Of a stretch of 64,000 bases of DNA, positions 1-10,961 are shown piece by piece; the stretch's first letter is position 1, and every line of letters begins with the position of its first letter. The notes under the pieces were generated by a model, which worked only from the letters and a program-made list of their open reading frames with translations, was not told the DNA's origin and searched no databases. The position numbers and the translations under genes are program-made. The stretch is from Sparus aurata (lineage: Eukaryota > Chordata > Actinopteri > Spariformes > Sparidae), in the NCBI RefSeq assembly GCF_900880675.1, contig NC_044195.1, positions 32,741,521 to 32,805,520 of the forward strand. The letters run 5' to 3'.

Positions 1-606
1 GCGCAACGGCGGAGAGCCCAGAAACCGTCTGTAAAAGACCAAAGTTTGGGATCAAAAACTGCAAAGCAGGACTGGCGTACCACAACAGCACGTCAACAAT
101 GATTCAACATCTGAACCGAAAGCATCCAGTTGTCAGCACCAGCTCACCAAGTGTCGCCGACACAAGCTAACGTAAACACTGATGTTTGCTAATTTAACGG
201 AGCCTAGCATCGCTAGTTAGAACGTATGGTATTTGTAGAGGCTGTAGCCAGATGTCGGTATGACTAGATATCATGTTTGTTTAGATATCATGAAACTAAT
301 TTGTGTTAAATTGCAAGAGAGTAATAGCCTACACCAAATAACTCCTTTCCACACACACTCAGCTCACATAAACAAACACACACCTTTACTCCCGGTGTTA
401 AGAATAGTCGGAATAAACACCTGTATTTTTTTTCAGGAATAAAAGCCAATTGCTTGGTCTATTTAACAGGCCAGTCATTTTCGTTATGCATTATTTGGTA
501 TTGTTGTTTAATAATGCAAAATCATTTTTTATTAGATTACTCGATTAATTGATGGAATAATCGGTAGAATACGCTATTCTAAAAATATTCGATAGCTGCA
601 GCCCTA
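1..606 (+). mobile_element. hAT-type DNA transposon remnant with BED zinc-finger piece and terminal end
   Basis: Reading frame 27-170 encodes a Cys...Cys-x(n)-His-L-N-R-K-H pattern (the piece CKAGLAYHNSTSTMIQHL is legible), as in the BED zinc finger at the N terminus of hAT transposases. It ends at TAA 168-170. The far end (about 535-606) is rich in ATTAATCGA/TCGATAGC motifs and closes with agctgcagcccta, typical of fish hAT termini. The rest of the transposase is absent, so this is a decayed or non-autonomous copy, cut by the left window edge. The subfamily is not determined. Confidence 0.55.
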
Positions 607-1327
607 CTGGGAATTATGGGAGCCCATGAGGAGCGGTAGCCAGATGAAAGAGGTGAAAAATCGATTCATATTTTATCGTCCTAAACCAAAAACTTGAATT
701 AATCGATTTAAACAATTTATCTCCCAGCCCTCAAAATTACATAAAATGGAAGCACTCAAGTAAAGCTCAAGTCCCTCTGAAGTACAGATGGACTGAGTCA
801 GATGTTAGCCTGAGTAGATGAGGTGATGCAACACGAGGCTGAAAACAATCTTCACAGGCTCATCTTTTGGGGGTCAAAGGTCATTCTGGTAGTAAGTGTG
901 TCCCACCTGTAGTATACTGCAGTGACAAGGAGGTGTGGAAACCAAGAAGCTCTTGAATACAATATGGATACATGTCTCTTCACTTAAGGAGGGATGAATT
1001 TGAGGGATGGATGTGGAGTTTGAGGAAAAGTAAAAATGCTCCTCTCTGAGCATGTGCTATTCTATCAACACTTCCTGATGACGTAGCCCAGCTGTTTACT
1101 ACGGGAGCAACAGACTGACATATCAGTCCCGACCTGTAGCTTTTTGAGACAATACTACCAATTATTAATGCGTATTTTTGTAGGCTCACACAGAAGTTAG
1201 CATCGCCCTGGTTCCCTCAACAAAAAGCCTTGTGAATATCTATTTATTCTGATCAATACCGCATTTCTCTAACCTTTGTTTTGGTTTTCTGTTCGCACAA
1301 GCTGCAAGCTGTGTCACTCTCTATAGC
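607..1327. other. No recognisable gene; AT-rich repeat-like spacer
   Basis: Contains a short TCGATT-rich stretch (about 655-725) resembling a degraded DNA-transposon end. No open frame with recognisable protein similarity was seen. It presumably lies in an intron of the TFCP2-like gene whose last exons follow at 3115. Confidence 0.4.
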
Positions 1328-1411
1328 TTCCTCCTCCTCCTCCTCCTCCTCCTCCTCCTCTTCTCTCTCCTCCTCCTCCTCCTCCTCCTCCTCTTCTTCT
1401 CTCTCCTCCTC
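1328..1411. repeat. (TCC/TCT)n trinucleotide repeat
   Basis: An uninterrupted run of TCC with TCT variants, strongly strand-asymmetric (polypyrimidine on +). The Ser-rich and Glu-rich open frames over it are artefacts of the repeat. Confidence 0.9.
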
Positions 1412-1453
1412 ACCTCTTTCATTCAGGCTCCCTTCTGATGGACCATTGCCCCC

Positions 1454-1950
1454 TGGGACCATCTACCGTTTCCGGGCTTCTGCTGCCTTGAAATACTGAC
1501 TGATCTGGATCGTCACACCCCGGGCTCTGCTGGATCACTGCTATCCTCTGCTTCACTATCTCCTCATATGTATATTCTGTAAATCTTGATGCCTCTCTCT
1601 GTCTATTACTAATTATCTTGTGTGGCCTGCCCTCTTGTGGTGAAGCCTCGTCCTGCTCAGTTGTCTCCTGGATCCACTCACTTTATATATAACTTGCATC
1701 AGACTTTCTGTTATTGTAACTTGTAAACTGTGATTTGTTGTTCTTTTCTGTACGCACAACATCTATTGCATGTCTGTCCGTCCTGGAAGAGGGATCCCTC
1801 CTCTGTGGCTCTTCCTGAGGTTTCTTCCATTGTTTTTTTCATTTTTTTTTTATCCACATGTGAAGTTTTTCCTCACTCGAATCGAGGGTCTAATGACAGA
1901 GGATGTTGATTTTGGGCTATATAAATAAAATTGATTTGATTTGATGCTAC
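1454..1950 (+). mobile_element. LINE 3' end (L2/Rex1-like 3' UTR)
   Basis: Carries the widespread fish LINE tail: a 'gagggatccctcctctg' block, a T-rich stretch, then a 'gggctatataaataaa' terminus followed by a short TGATT repeat. No ORF survives. A second copy lies at 21962-22497. This copy lacks about 44 bases near 1918 that the second retains (cactgtacagattgtaaagc and following), so the two have diverged since duplication. The exact LINE clade is inferred from memory of the tail and is uncertain. Confidence 0.65.
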
Positions 1951-2922
1951 TCAGCCAATCAAATGTGTGTATTCCAGGTGATAAACTTTGCGACTCTGAA
2001 TACAGCCAGATGAAACAGGTGAAAAGCGTGTGACAGACAGAGAGAGACGGTGAGCCGGAGACAAAAAAATAACTCCACGTGGCATCTTTAAGAGCTACTG
2101 GTCAATACAAAAAGCCATTTACTGATGGAGAGGCTGTCAAGGAGTGCATGAGTGTAGTAGCTGAAACTTTACTTGAGGGGAAACAGAAACAAATGTTATT
2201 TTTTTTTTAATTAAGTACTTTATTTTAAGATACACTAAAAGCTATTTTATTTATTTTCACTGTTTTACTTTTAAATGCAGAGAGAATACAATCATACATA
2301 CCTACAGTATTCTATATCTGTATAATTAAATGTTAAGTGACAATAAATATTGTCAAAATGTTCTTTCTTTACTTGATTCAACAGTCAGTTCTTGATTACA
2401 TGCAGACGTTGATACAACTACTAGGCTACATCAGTACATATCAGACGTACTGATGTAGCCTAGTAATGTGGAGACTGTGCAATAGTTTAATTGAGATATA
2501 AAGTTGACGGTGTTAACTGTGTAATAAGTTTCATTGTTTGTTCTGTCAACATTCTGTCACGATCTATGGCTGCAGTTGTTCTGTGTTGTGTTTTGTGCTA
2601 TATATGTATATGTAAATGTGTTTTCCAGTGCTACAACTTAGTTCGCCTTGCTTTGCCTTCAGTGACCTCTGAGCAGAGACCGACCAGTGACTCCGCTTCA
2701 GTGTGTCAATTCCTCAGCACCTCTGCAGCACTCCATCTGCCCTGCCCTATTATTTGTTGTTACAAGCAGAGAAGAAAATGAATTTGTCTTCCAATTTTGT
2801 GCATCTGTAACCTAATAGTTATTTTTGTGGTAGAAATATCGGTATCGGTACTCAGTATCGGCAAGTACACAAATTAAAATACTCGTACTCAGTTTGAAAA
2901 AATGGTATCGGTGCAACCCTAA
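1951..2922 (+). mobile_element. Non-autonomous hAT element with transposase scrap
   Basis: Frame 2097-2189 encodes a stretch beginning ATGQYKKPFTDGEAVKECMS, matching the conserved N-proximal motif of hAT transposases of the GTF2IRD2/ZBED type. The right end carries repeated 'ggtatcggt' motifs and closes with tgcaaccctaa, a terminus of fish hAT MITEs. Most of the transposase is missing. It is duplicated at about 22498-23399. Confidence 0.6.
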
Positions 2923-3114
2923 TTTGCACAGTAAAACTTATCTGAATATCCAGAGGGAGGATCTGGGTTGAAAAAAATAAGACAGTGCAATCAAAGTAAA
3001 GTCTTAAAATGTAGGTTTTAGGTAGACAAGAGGCCAAATGACTATTTAAGTAAAGTTATCAGTACTGCATGTTCTAGTAGTTATACAATTACAGTGTCTG
3101 CTCACATTCTCCAG

Positions 3115-3197
3115 GTGTATTCAGCCCCGTCTTACCATCTATGTGTGTCAGCAGCAGGCCAGACATCAACCTGCCATCAAGCCAGGCAGTGGAGAGA
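3115..3197 (+). CDS. TFCP2/LSF-like transcription factor, exon A (partial gene)
   Basis: An 83-nt exon bounded by ...cattctccag at 3105-3114 and gtaagt at 3198. With a one-base left phase it reads CIQPRLTIYVCQQQARHQPA then IKPGSGE, matching the 'RPRLTIYVCQ' segment of TFCP2/TFCP2L1/UBP1 proteins that follows the SAM-like region. It ends with one base of a split codon that exon B completes in frame. Earlier exons must lie left of the window. An identical exon is present at 23591-23673. Confidence 0.75.
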
Positions 3198-3521
3198 GTA
3201 AGTAAAGTACACATAATGTATAATATTCTTATTTTATCTGCATGTTCACCCAGTGACAAGTTTCTTATATACAAGTTCACAATCTAACGTTATCCAATAC
3301 AACAGCTGTGATATAACATCTATATTTACAAAGCTCAAAATTTGGACGTGTGATTCCAACAAATGTTTATTTTTTGAGTTCAGTTAAAATACATAATTGA
3401 ATAAAAACCTCTTTGACAGAATGTGGTGTATAGGTGTAGACCAATATAACAGACTGAGGGAAACAATTTAAAAATGGATAATGTGATCTGAAGTCAGCTG
3501 TGTGCTTTGTGTTCCCTGCAG

Positions 3522-3664
3522 TTTACCACGCTCTGTACCTGGAGGAGCTGACACTGTTGGACCTTTCTGAAAAGATCGCTTTGCTGTACAGCATCACTCT
3601 ACAGCAAATCACACACATCTACAGACAGAAATCCAACGGGATCCATGTCTTAGTCTCTGACGAG
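3522..3664 (+). CDS. TFCP2/LSF-like transcription factor, exon B
   Basis: The exon starts after ttccctgcag and ends at GAG before gtatcc. It encodes the C-terminal oligomerisation region of the LSF/grainyhead family: YHALYLEELTLLDLSEKIA, then LYS.T..QI..IYRQ, then GIHVLVSDE, close to the C termini of TFCP2 and TFCP2L1. These proteins bind DNA as dimers or tetramers in the nucleus, and this segment lies outside the DNA-binding domain. The left phase (two bases) fits the single base left over by exon A. A degraded copy of its first 43 bases is at 28116-28158. Confidence 0.85.
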
Positions 3665-4262
3665 GTATCCATCCATCTCTGATATCAACCACTCATTTTT
3701 AATACCTTTTAATTATTTAAATAAGCACCGTTTGAGGGCACAGGTGTAGTGAACTCTGCTGTAGCAGGGATTGATAGTCAGGAAAATCAGACCCAAATAT
3801 TTCGTCATTCCTGTGGCATGTCTGAAAAGGTGCAAGACCGAAATGTGAATGTAGCTGCATATGTGAGCACTAAAAGAACTAGTGAGGCCTGAAAGAAGAG
3901 ACTTTCCCACTAATTTACTAAGTCTGAGACTACTGCTGTGTAATCGTACTGACAGTGGCAAATTATGGGACCTTATTTTTTATTTATTTGCTCCATGTTG
4001 TCTTCACTCACAACAATCTCCCCCAGCAAAGCCGACTGAACACAGTTCATGTTGTCACACTACTGAGAACAATAAGGGGCTGATGTGCCAGTTCTGGTGA
4101 AGTTCTGGTTAGATTTAGGAACAAAAAACACTTAGTTAGGGTTAGGAAAACATCATGTTTTGACTTTAATTACCTTTTGTTAACAGGAACTGCTGTTAAA
4201 TGTCTGATGTCTCATTGAAACATTTTTGGATTAGGATTCATATGTGGATCTCTTTCTTTCAG

Positions 4263-4314
4263 ATGGTGCAGAACTTCAGGGAGGAAACAAGCTTCATCCT
4301 CAGCACTATAAGAG
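4263..4314 (+). CDS. TFCP2/LSF-like transcription factor, exon C
   Basis: A 52-nt exon between ...tctttctttcag and gtaatt. It encodes MVQNFREETSFILSTIR plus one base, the 'MVQNFQ-E-F-LST' motif of TFCP2-family C termini. Phase 0 on the left matches exon B, and the one-base overhang is completed by exon D. Confidence 0.85.
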
Positions 4315-4422
4315 GTAATTATCTTTAACCTTTACTTTGACAATTCCCTGTTAACTTAGCATCCATCACACTGTTTCCTTCTTTATTTGGTGTTTTTTAA
4401 TGACCTTTCTTCTGTCACCCAG

Positions 4423-4460
4423 ATGAAAACACAGAAGGCTTCCACGTTGTGTTGAAATGA
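4423..4460 (+). CDS. TFCP2/LSF-like transcription factor, terminal exon D and stop
   Basis: Starts after tgtcacccag. With the base left by exon C it reads DENTEGFHVVLK then TGA (4458-4460), corresponding to the family's final '...YHIILK'. Exons A-D are open and phase-consistent, so this copy looks functional at its 3' end. Whether it is the TFCP2, TFCP2L1 or UBP1 orthologue cannot be settled from about 100 residues; the mix of motifs favours TFCP2/TFCP2L1 over UBP1. Confidence 0.85.
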
Positions 4461-5135
4461 CCAACAGATACTCAGGAGGGTCAAAGTTTCATCGGTGGAA
4501 TTGTACAGATTGTATATAAATCTTTCTAGACTAGAGTATGTAGACATTTACTATGATTTACAGTAGAGTTAAATGCTGTTCGGCTTTTAGTTTACTGTTG
4601 ATTTGTAGTCTAGCTCTCATTAATTTTCCTGTTTTATTTGTATTTTTGTTAAGTTACTGATTCATGTTTGATATGCCATGTAATAAAAGACAAACAGCGT
4701 CGTATTGTTCCTTCACATATATGTACATTTTCAGCTGAAACCCCCATAAATGCAAATGAATGACTTTCATGATAATAAAGCAACTGTAATGTAATTGTAA
4801 GTAATTTTCACGCATTGTCATGCAGACAAATAGAAAAGACAAATGAACAAAACAGTATTATGAAGTTTTAAGGTAATGAAATATCCATTTCATGCTTGTC
4901 CTTTATATGAAATGCTGTGATGTAGTACATTGACTTTTTCTGTTGCATATTCTACAAATGACTATTTTCTTGATGAGGTGTGACATTAAGTTAGGTAAAA
5001 GAGAGGTATTTATGTACACAGGCCTTCTTTATGTTTAAACACAGACACTACGTTGAAGTTTGGAAGATTATTTTGACTGCTGTGGCTGTATGATGATTGT
5101 ATTCTGCTCAAAATAAAGTATTTTGCACTGTTTTC
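4461..5135 (+). other. 3' UTR of the TFCP2-like gene with polyadenylation signals
   Basis: AT-rich sequence after the stop, with AATAAA motifs near 4773 (ataataaagc) and near 5112 (aaaataaagtat). The second is the better candidate because a GT/T-rich stretch follows. The segment 4686-5230 is repeated at 24294-24840. Confidence 0.6.
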
Positions 5136-5340
5136 TTTTGTATTCAGGTATAGTGTATGAAAGTGCCTGTTGTAACAGTGACTATAAAAGAAAAACTTTT
5201 TTTCCCTTTGTGAGCAATGTCAAATATAATATCTAAAAAAGCTGATGTGAAATATTGAAAGTAAGAAAAAGACAAGTTACAATTTTTTGGCTCCGCCAGT
5301 TATTCAGTGTTTTTTTGTGACTCTTATTCGTCACTTACCA
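5136..5340. other. Spacer with one arm of the recurring hairpin repeat family
   Basis: About 5170-5260 contains 'tgtgagcaatgt' and 'aaaaaagctgatgtgaaat', the right arm of the palindromic MITE seen intact at 54721-54832 and 58492-58628. Nothing else was recognised. Confidence 0.5.
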
Positions 5341-5490
5341 TAGTGCAGTGTTTGGGCACTTCCTCTTCCGGTACGGCGGGAAATTAGAAGTTACTCAGAG
5401 AACGTGTAAATGGCGCATGTGCTCCAGGGAAGCTGATCGCTGTTCGTCTGTTGCAGTCCTTCGTTCATAGCCCTTCAGGAGGCATTACCT
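5341..5490 (+). promoter_or_regulatory. Candidate promoter and untranslated first exon of SAMD9-like unit A
   Basis: GC-richer than its surroundings, with tandem ETS-like sites (acttcctcttccggt, 5359-5373) directly followed by a perfect E2F-type site (ggcgggaaa, 5375-5383). A splice-donor-like acct|gtgagt follows at 5489/5490. No TATA box was seen. The next downstream coding sequence on this strand is the unit A SAMD9-like gene. The copy at about 24840 lacks the promoter core (5235-5459) but keeps the flanks. The transcription start is inferred, not seen. Confidence 0.4.
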
Positions 5491-6240
5491 GTGAGTACAT
5501 AAATTGTGATACGGTGCATCTTTGTTAAGTTAGTTCGATTTTTTTTTTCATAACCGAAACTGTCGTGAACATTGCGAAATGGCGAGTACACCACGTGTAA
5601 CAACATTTAGCTGTGAGAGCACAGAAACGTTCCACATAATTATGAGGACAAAAACAAAACCGATAAGACTCCCAGGTCACTGACAGATATTTTCTGCTAC
5701 TTCTAATAACAATGGCGACCAGTAACGTTAGCTCTTGCATCAAAAACAAGCTAACGTTAGCTCTAGCATCGGAAACAATGCTGATTGGCTCATAACTTCT
5801 CTCTCTTCTTGAAAAAAATCTCTAAAATCAACCCGGTGTGAGGACCGAGCCGTTAAAGGACACCAAACTGTTAAGTGTGTATTGGATATATAAAGTGACG
5901 CCTGCGAACTAGTTCAGGCAGTCAACTTGAGCTGCACTGCCACATACACACATGACATGCTTCACTCTCCTTTAAACTGCAAGAATTTCCCTTCTCTCCC
6001 TCTGGCTTGTCAATGCTGCAGTTGCTCTGCACAAGCATCATCGCCTGCTCTTTCAGCCCACCACCACCCCAGCATCCACATGCAGGCTCCGTCTAGAGGG
6101 GAATATATTTAATCATCACTCCCCAATATCTCATGTGAACATATCTGCAGGGAGTGATGAGGTCAGAGCCTAGACGCCAAACTCTAACTATGTTTTGCTT
6201 GCAAGAAACATTTCAAACATGAGTTGTCTGACTGAAATAT
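5491..6240. other. Putative intron and spacer with an exon-like block near 5830-5865
   Basis: 5829-5866 (gtgaggaccgagccgttaaa and neighbours) is a diverged copy of the exon-like block at 7350-7393; here the donor GT is changed (ctgttaag). A related block is at about 34700-34740. The rest shows no recognisable gene. Confidence 0.3.
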
Positions 6241-6249
6241 ATTTATAGT

Positions 6250-6840
6250 TTGTTTGTTTGTTTTGTTTTTCCTTTTATTTGAGCAATAACAAAATATATA
6301 TCCATATTATATAATACATATCCATTGGTAATTACTTAATACTGTACCTGTTTGGGGTAAGGCCTTCATTCCCCTTATTATTAGGGCCTAAGCACTAACT
6401 GGTACTCTCCTGATATGGGTCTCAGGATTGGGTGAGGCAGAAAGGCACCATTGTGCCACTTACAAAAGTTTGAACAAATCACCTCTCGCAGTCCATCTCA
6501 CTTAGATGTAGGCATAAAACAATGTCCAGACCTATACAAAGCCTCTTGAATGCATGGCCTAAACCCAACAGGAAGTCTGCCATTTGGAATTTTCAGTCAA
6601 ATTTTTGTGCAGTTTTTGCCACTTTAGTATCGCACTTGAGCAGTCCGTAGTCGGAAGACGTTCCTGTCTGCCGTCTTACAGGCCATCCCAATTCTTTTAT
6701 TTGTGCGATGTCTGAGGAGCCATGAGGGAGGCACACCAGAGCTATATTTGGCATAAAAATATCTTTCAGGGTCCAGAAGACATCAAAATCACATTTTGAA
6801 TTATTACTTGATGATTTCACATTCAAAATATCATTGAATA
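6250..6840. repeat. Dispersed repeat family R1, copy 1
   Basis: About 400-590 bases shared with 54955-55330 and 59985-60345. Signature words are 'tactgtacctgtttgggg', 'gcactaactggta', 'cagtccatctcacttagatg' and 'aggaagtctgccattt'. No coding capacity. Part of the family also recurs at 8145-8360 and 61529-61700. The class is unknown; it may be a decayed DNA element typical of fish. Confidence 0.7.
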
Positions 6841-7349
6841 TGAGGCAAACAATGAATTAATATACAAACACATTTTGCAAGTTGAAATGGTTCCTGTGCA
6901 TCCAAGCAGACAAAGTACACAGTATAAATACAGACTGCAGCTTGTTGTTCATGTGCAGCTGTTTGTTAAACAGGTAACATACAGAAAATCAAAGGTGCAG
7001 TTTCAGCTTTAAGGTTGTGTGTTCACAAAAAGAATAAAAATCTAGAAGAAGTTCTCTGTGTATAACAGAAGCTTTGTTTGCATGAAAAGGAATAATCAGG
7101 ATGTCAGCAGGAGCATCACATCCCGACATGTCATATTTGAGGTCTTATTTTTTCCAGTTGCAGATTTGTTTTCAGATTCAAATCTACATTGAAATATCTT
7201 TCATTCAGAGAATGAAAAAGTAACTGAAATAATGCAGTGTAAAGTAGCCTAAATTTTTATTTAAGCCATCTGTGAATTTGGTGGTGTGAAAGTTGCATAG
7301 AACTTCTCTCTCATTCTCTCTCTTCTTTACTTTTCTCTAACATACTCAG
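6841..7349. other. No recognisable gene
   Basis: AT-rich sequence without a persuasive open frame. It ends in a pyrimidine tract (ctctctcattctctctcttc) that leads to the acceptor-like catactcag at 7341-7349. Confidence 0.4.
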
Positions 7350-7393
7350 ATCAACCCTTTCTGAGGACCGAAGCATTAGAAGACCCAAAATTG
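7350..7393 (+). other. Exon-like block, possible non-coding 5' exon of unit A
   Basis: A 44-nt block flanked by a long pyrimidine tract plus cag and by a consensus donor gtaagtg. Related blocks are at 5829-5866 and about 34700-34740. It has no ATG and could be a 5' UTR exon of the unit A gene. Support is splice-site shape and recurrence only. Confidence 0.35.
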
Positions 7394-7744
7394 GTAAGTG
7401 TGTATTGGCGACTGTATATATATTTTTTTACTTTTATGTGAGCAGTGTGAAAAATATATATATATTTAAAGTAAGAAAAGGCAAAGTACATTTTGTGAAG
7501 TTTCATTTTCACTAAGGCCTGAAACAATGAGTTGGGGTAATCTAACAAACCATGAAGCCCTCTGTCTTTTTCATACTTTAATATATGTTATGCAGGTCGA
7601 CTGACTTGAAGGTTTTAGGTTTCCATGTTTTAAAAACTTCTGAGAACATATCTTATATACCAAACGAGAATCAAACCACTTATATCAGGAAAATGTTGCC
7701 GACATGTGCATGCCAGTGTGAGTGTTATCTGTAGGGAGCCGCAG

Positions 7745-8112
7745 ATCTGTGACGGGATTGACAATGGCCTCAAGGTGTTGCCCTCTATCTCCAACTTCAA
7801 AAGACAACTAAAAAATCACTTCCTATTAACCTATATCTAATATAAAACTGTTTTATCATGGACTACTGGGATGTATGTGTATGTGTATGTAATGTAATGT
7901 TATGTATGTTCTGGTGCGCTCTTTGCGTGCATCATCATCTGGTTACAGGTGGTAACTGTGTATACTATTGTCTGTACCACCACCCTTTCATAAACCATTG
8001 CCCCCACCTATAAGCTTTTCTAGCTTCCTTGGGGGACCCATTCACTCTACCCAATTGATTTTGTATTATTGTAATGTTTGAAGTGGTATTGTGAATAAAC
8101 TCAAACTCAAAA
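7745..8112 (+). mobile_element. LINE 3' end (CR1/L2-superfamily-like)
   Basis: The frame at about 7753-7840 encodes 'LPSISNFKRQLKNHFLLTYI' then stop, the typical end of a CR1/L2/Rex1-type reverse transcriptase ORF (F-K-x-x-L-K-x-H). A 3' UTR follows and ends in ataaactcaaactcaaa. It is 5'-truncated, with nothing upstream of the last ~30 residues. Confidence 0.55.
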
Positions 8113-8144
8113 AACTATAAATTATGCTAACTGTGCTGACTCTA

Positions 8145-8360
8145 CAAACGCAGGTTACTGAGAAGCACAAGGGGAGAAAAAAAACAGTTGACCAAATCTG
8201 TCCTTTCACATCCACTGGTAATTGCTCAATACTGTACCTATTTGAGGTTATGTTTAAATCAACTATTTTATTAACATTTTTTTTTATTGAAAGCCTTGTA
8301 CTTTGCCAAAGTCTTCCTAGAAAAGTGTACATGTTCAAATCTGCCCCAAAGACATTCCTG
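8145..8360. repeat. Dispersed repeat family R1-related block
   Basis: Shares 'accaaatctgtcctttcaca', 'ccactggtaattg' and 'actgtacctattt' with 61529-61700, in the same order. Confidence 0.6.
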
Positions 8361-8409
8361 AAGATATTTCCATGTAGATTTGAATCTGAAAACATAAAGT
8401 CTGCAACTG

Positions 8410-8420
8410 GGGGGGAAAAA

Positions 8421-8494
<74 letters not shown>
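8410..8494. repeat. G6-A(n)-(TA)n compound simple repeat
   Basis: Six G, a run of about 23 A, then about 25 TA units. The TyrIle-rich frames across it on both strands are artefacts. Confidence 0.95.
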
Positions 8495-8499
<5 letters not shown>

Positions 8500-8500
<1 letters not shown>

Positions 8501-10680
8501 TGAAATTACACATTTCCAAGCACTGACTGGTACCTTTTGATATGGGTTGCATGTCAATATTAATTTATAGTCACAGCACCACCTGATGGCATCAGGTATT
8601 GATGTTTTATACTCTGATGTACTTCTCTTATCAGGTTCACAAGATCAGACTTAAGTGTGGCCAAAAAAGCCATAAGACATTAATGATGCCTCATTGGGAG
8701 TCCCAACCTCCGGACATGTACATACCACTTAGGAGTCACAGTCATTGCTGCCAATGAAAGTGCAATAATTATCTGATTTAAAGGAAAATTTCATGGTGTG
8801 GGCTTTCAGTCAATAATATAACATATCATTAAAACTGCAAGCAGTGATGAATGGACCCTCGCAGTCCGCGTGCGTCGGGCCATGCTGCCGTCCAAACGTG
8901 CTGCGGCTGAGGCCCCATTGCTTGGTCATTGTTTATGGAGGCGGCAACTGCCTGTGTTTGGGACAGTGCACGTGGGGGGTGAATATCAGCGTCTTCTCCC
9001 AACGTGTGTTTGTAACGTGGTGTGTTGCCCCTGCCAGTATTAAGCGCTTTCAGGTGAAGTCAGACCAACTTCCTGCAATCCACAGAAATCCACAGTGGAC
9101 TACAGGTGAATGATTTCTAAAACATTTAGTGATCAGATATGTTGTGACAATCGATTCTGCACTGTTGTGTGAAGTGTTACGGCCTTCTCTTTGCCTTTGT
9201 ATGGAATTCAGGCATCGACACCTGTGTTTTTGCAGGGAATAGATTGGAATTGGGACAGAGAAGTTATTAGGACTCGATGCTTCATGACGAAGGATTTTAA
9301 TGGCGGGCACCGCCACTGCCAGTAGGTATGATGTAGGATAAAGGTTTTCCTTGCGTGTCTTTGGCACGGTCTGAGGAGTATCCTGACTGACTGTGAAGTC
9401 TGTGGTGTCCAGTCTGTAGGAGGAAGATGTGAAAGTATGATGTCGGGCAGTATTTCATAAAGGCCGCCAAATTCAAAATGGCTGACTTTGAATGGATGTG
9501 TAGATGTATTCAGGGCGAGGCTGTCTACATTTATGAGGAATTTTGTGGAGATGGGGCATTGTATGTGGAAGTTATAAGGATTTGATGCTTGACAGCAAAG
9601 GGGAAAAATGGCATCCGCCGTCAGGCCCACCAGGTATGACACAGCTGAATGATTTCCATAACTTTTGTTCTTCAAGGCATGAAGATGCTACTGAGTGAAT
9701 GTGAAGACTGTGGTGTTTAAGCTCTAGGACAAGATAGTTTTCAAAGTAGGCATGAATTTGTCAAAAACTTCGCCACACATCAAAATGGCTGACTTCCTGT
9801 TGGCCTGAGAGTGTGGGTCCAAATGGGTTTTTTGTGCGTCTGGTCATTCTACTGTGAATGTAGGAGGCGGGGCATCACAATAGGGGGCGCTACAGAGCCT
9901 GCAGATCACGTCCACGCTCCATGACAACACAGATCTTTTCAGGGCGACTCCCTCTGCATTCCTGAGAGATTTGGCCGAGATAGGAAATTATATTAAGAAG
10001 TTATGAGGACATGATGCTTTACGGCGAAGGATTTGAATCAGGTATGACGTAGGATTAAGATTTCAATAACTTTTCATCTTCAAGGTCAGAGGATGATACT
10101 GAGTAACTGTAAAGTCACTGGTGTTACATCTGTAGGAGGAGATGATTTAAGTACGAAGATTGGCAATATTTCATAATGGCGGCCAAAATCAAAATGGCCA
10201 ACGAAATATTGATGCAGAGATGTATTCAGGGCAACAGCCTCTACACTTATGAGCAGTTTGTTGTGGATAGGAAATTGTATGTTGAAGTTATAAATCCTTG
10301 ATGCTTGACAGCGAGGGGAAAAAATGGTTCCCACCGTCCCGTCCACTAAAGTATGACGCAGCTGAAAGATTTCCATAACTTTCGTTCTTCAAGGCATGAA
10401 GATGATAACTGAGTCAATGTGAAGACTGTGGTGTTTAAGCTCTAGGACAAGATAGTTTTCAAAGTAGGCATGAATTGGACAAAAATGCCGCCACACATCA
10501 AAATGGCTGACTTCCTGTTGGACTGAGAGTATGGGCCCCCCAGACTTTTTTGTGCGTCTGCTCATGATGAATCTGCGTACCGAATTTTGTTCATCTTCGG
10601 GCTCATAAAACACTTCAGACGTTGATGACGCTATATTGTAACTTTTCATTGAGCTGCTTTCTCATGCTTATGCAGTGAAT
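8500..10680. repeat. Long dispersed repeat with internal duplication ('aggaagtc / aaaatggc' family)
   Basis: Contains the fish-typical phrases 'caaaatggctgacttcctgt' (9474-9484 region, 9779 and 10498) and 'aataacttt...cttcaagg'. The interval about 9470-9840 is repeated about 720 bases further on (10190-10560): 'gaagactgtggtgtttaagc' occurs at about 9702 and 10421, and 'gacagc(a/g)a(a/g)gggaaaaa' at about 9591 and 10307. Long minus-strand frames here are by-products of the repeat and match no recognised protein. Confidence 0.7.
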
Positions 10681-10961
10681 TTTTATGTTTTTTAACATTA
10701 AAAGATATTTTTTTATACATACATACAGAGGGAAGGGCTGAATAGCCTCCCAGCTTGCCTTTTGGCACCATGTTTCTTTTGGTCCTCAATAAGTGTTTGT
10801 TGAGCCAATTTCATGACCCAGAGGTGAGTTCTGTAGATTACCAGGCAGAAAGGAAGTTCCTTAGTTTAAATCCATTAATTACAACATGAGTAATCACCCA
10901 GCAGACCCATACAGCTTAGATAACACTAATGACCTAGCCAGCATACTCAGCTTGAAGGGTT
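10681..10961. repeat. Paralogous unit sequence, left half (continues at 13124)
   Basis: 10740-10961 matches 61765-61927 and, in part, 63095-63250 (signature 'ccagcttgcc', 'ttgttgagccaattt', 'gaccta gccagcatactc'). In unit C the sequence runs straight on into what is here at 13124. The break is therefore the L1-type insertion. Confidence 0.75.

Larger units (their letters stand above)
1454..3297. repeat. Segmental duplication block, copy 1
   Basis: The LINE tail, hAT element, TFCP2-like exon A and part of the next intron are repeated in the same order and orientation at 21962-23777, with only scattered substitutions and small indels. Homology resumes between 4686-5230 and 24294-24840. The copied segment therefore ran through the whole 3' end of the TFCP2-like gene, and copy 2 later lost the interval corresponding to 3298-4685. 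Confidence 0.85.

Noticed and set aside
1253..1499. Glu-rich / Ser-rich ORFs on both strands
   Set aside because: They are translations of the (TCC)n repeat.
8066..8557. ORFs of 163, 123 and 93 codons
   Set aside because: They read through an A(n)(TA)n simple repeat and repeat family R1; no protein similarity.
9050..10649. Minus-strand ORFs of 86-155 codons
   Set aside because: They fall in an internally duplicated dispersed repeat and resemble each other only because of it.
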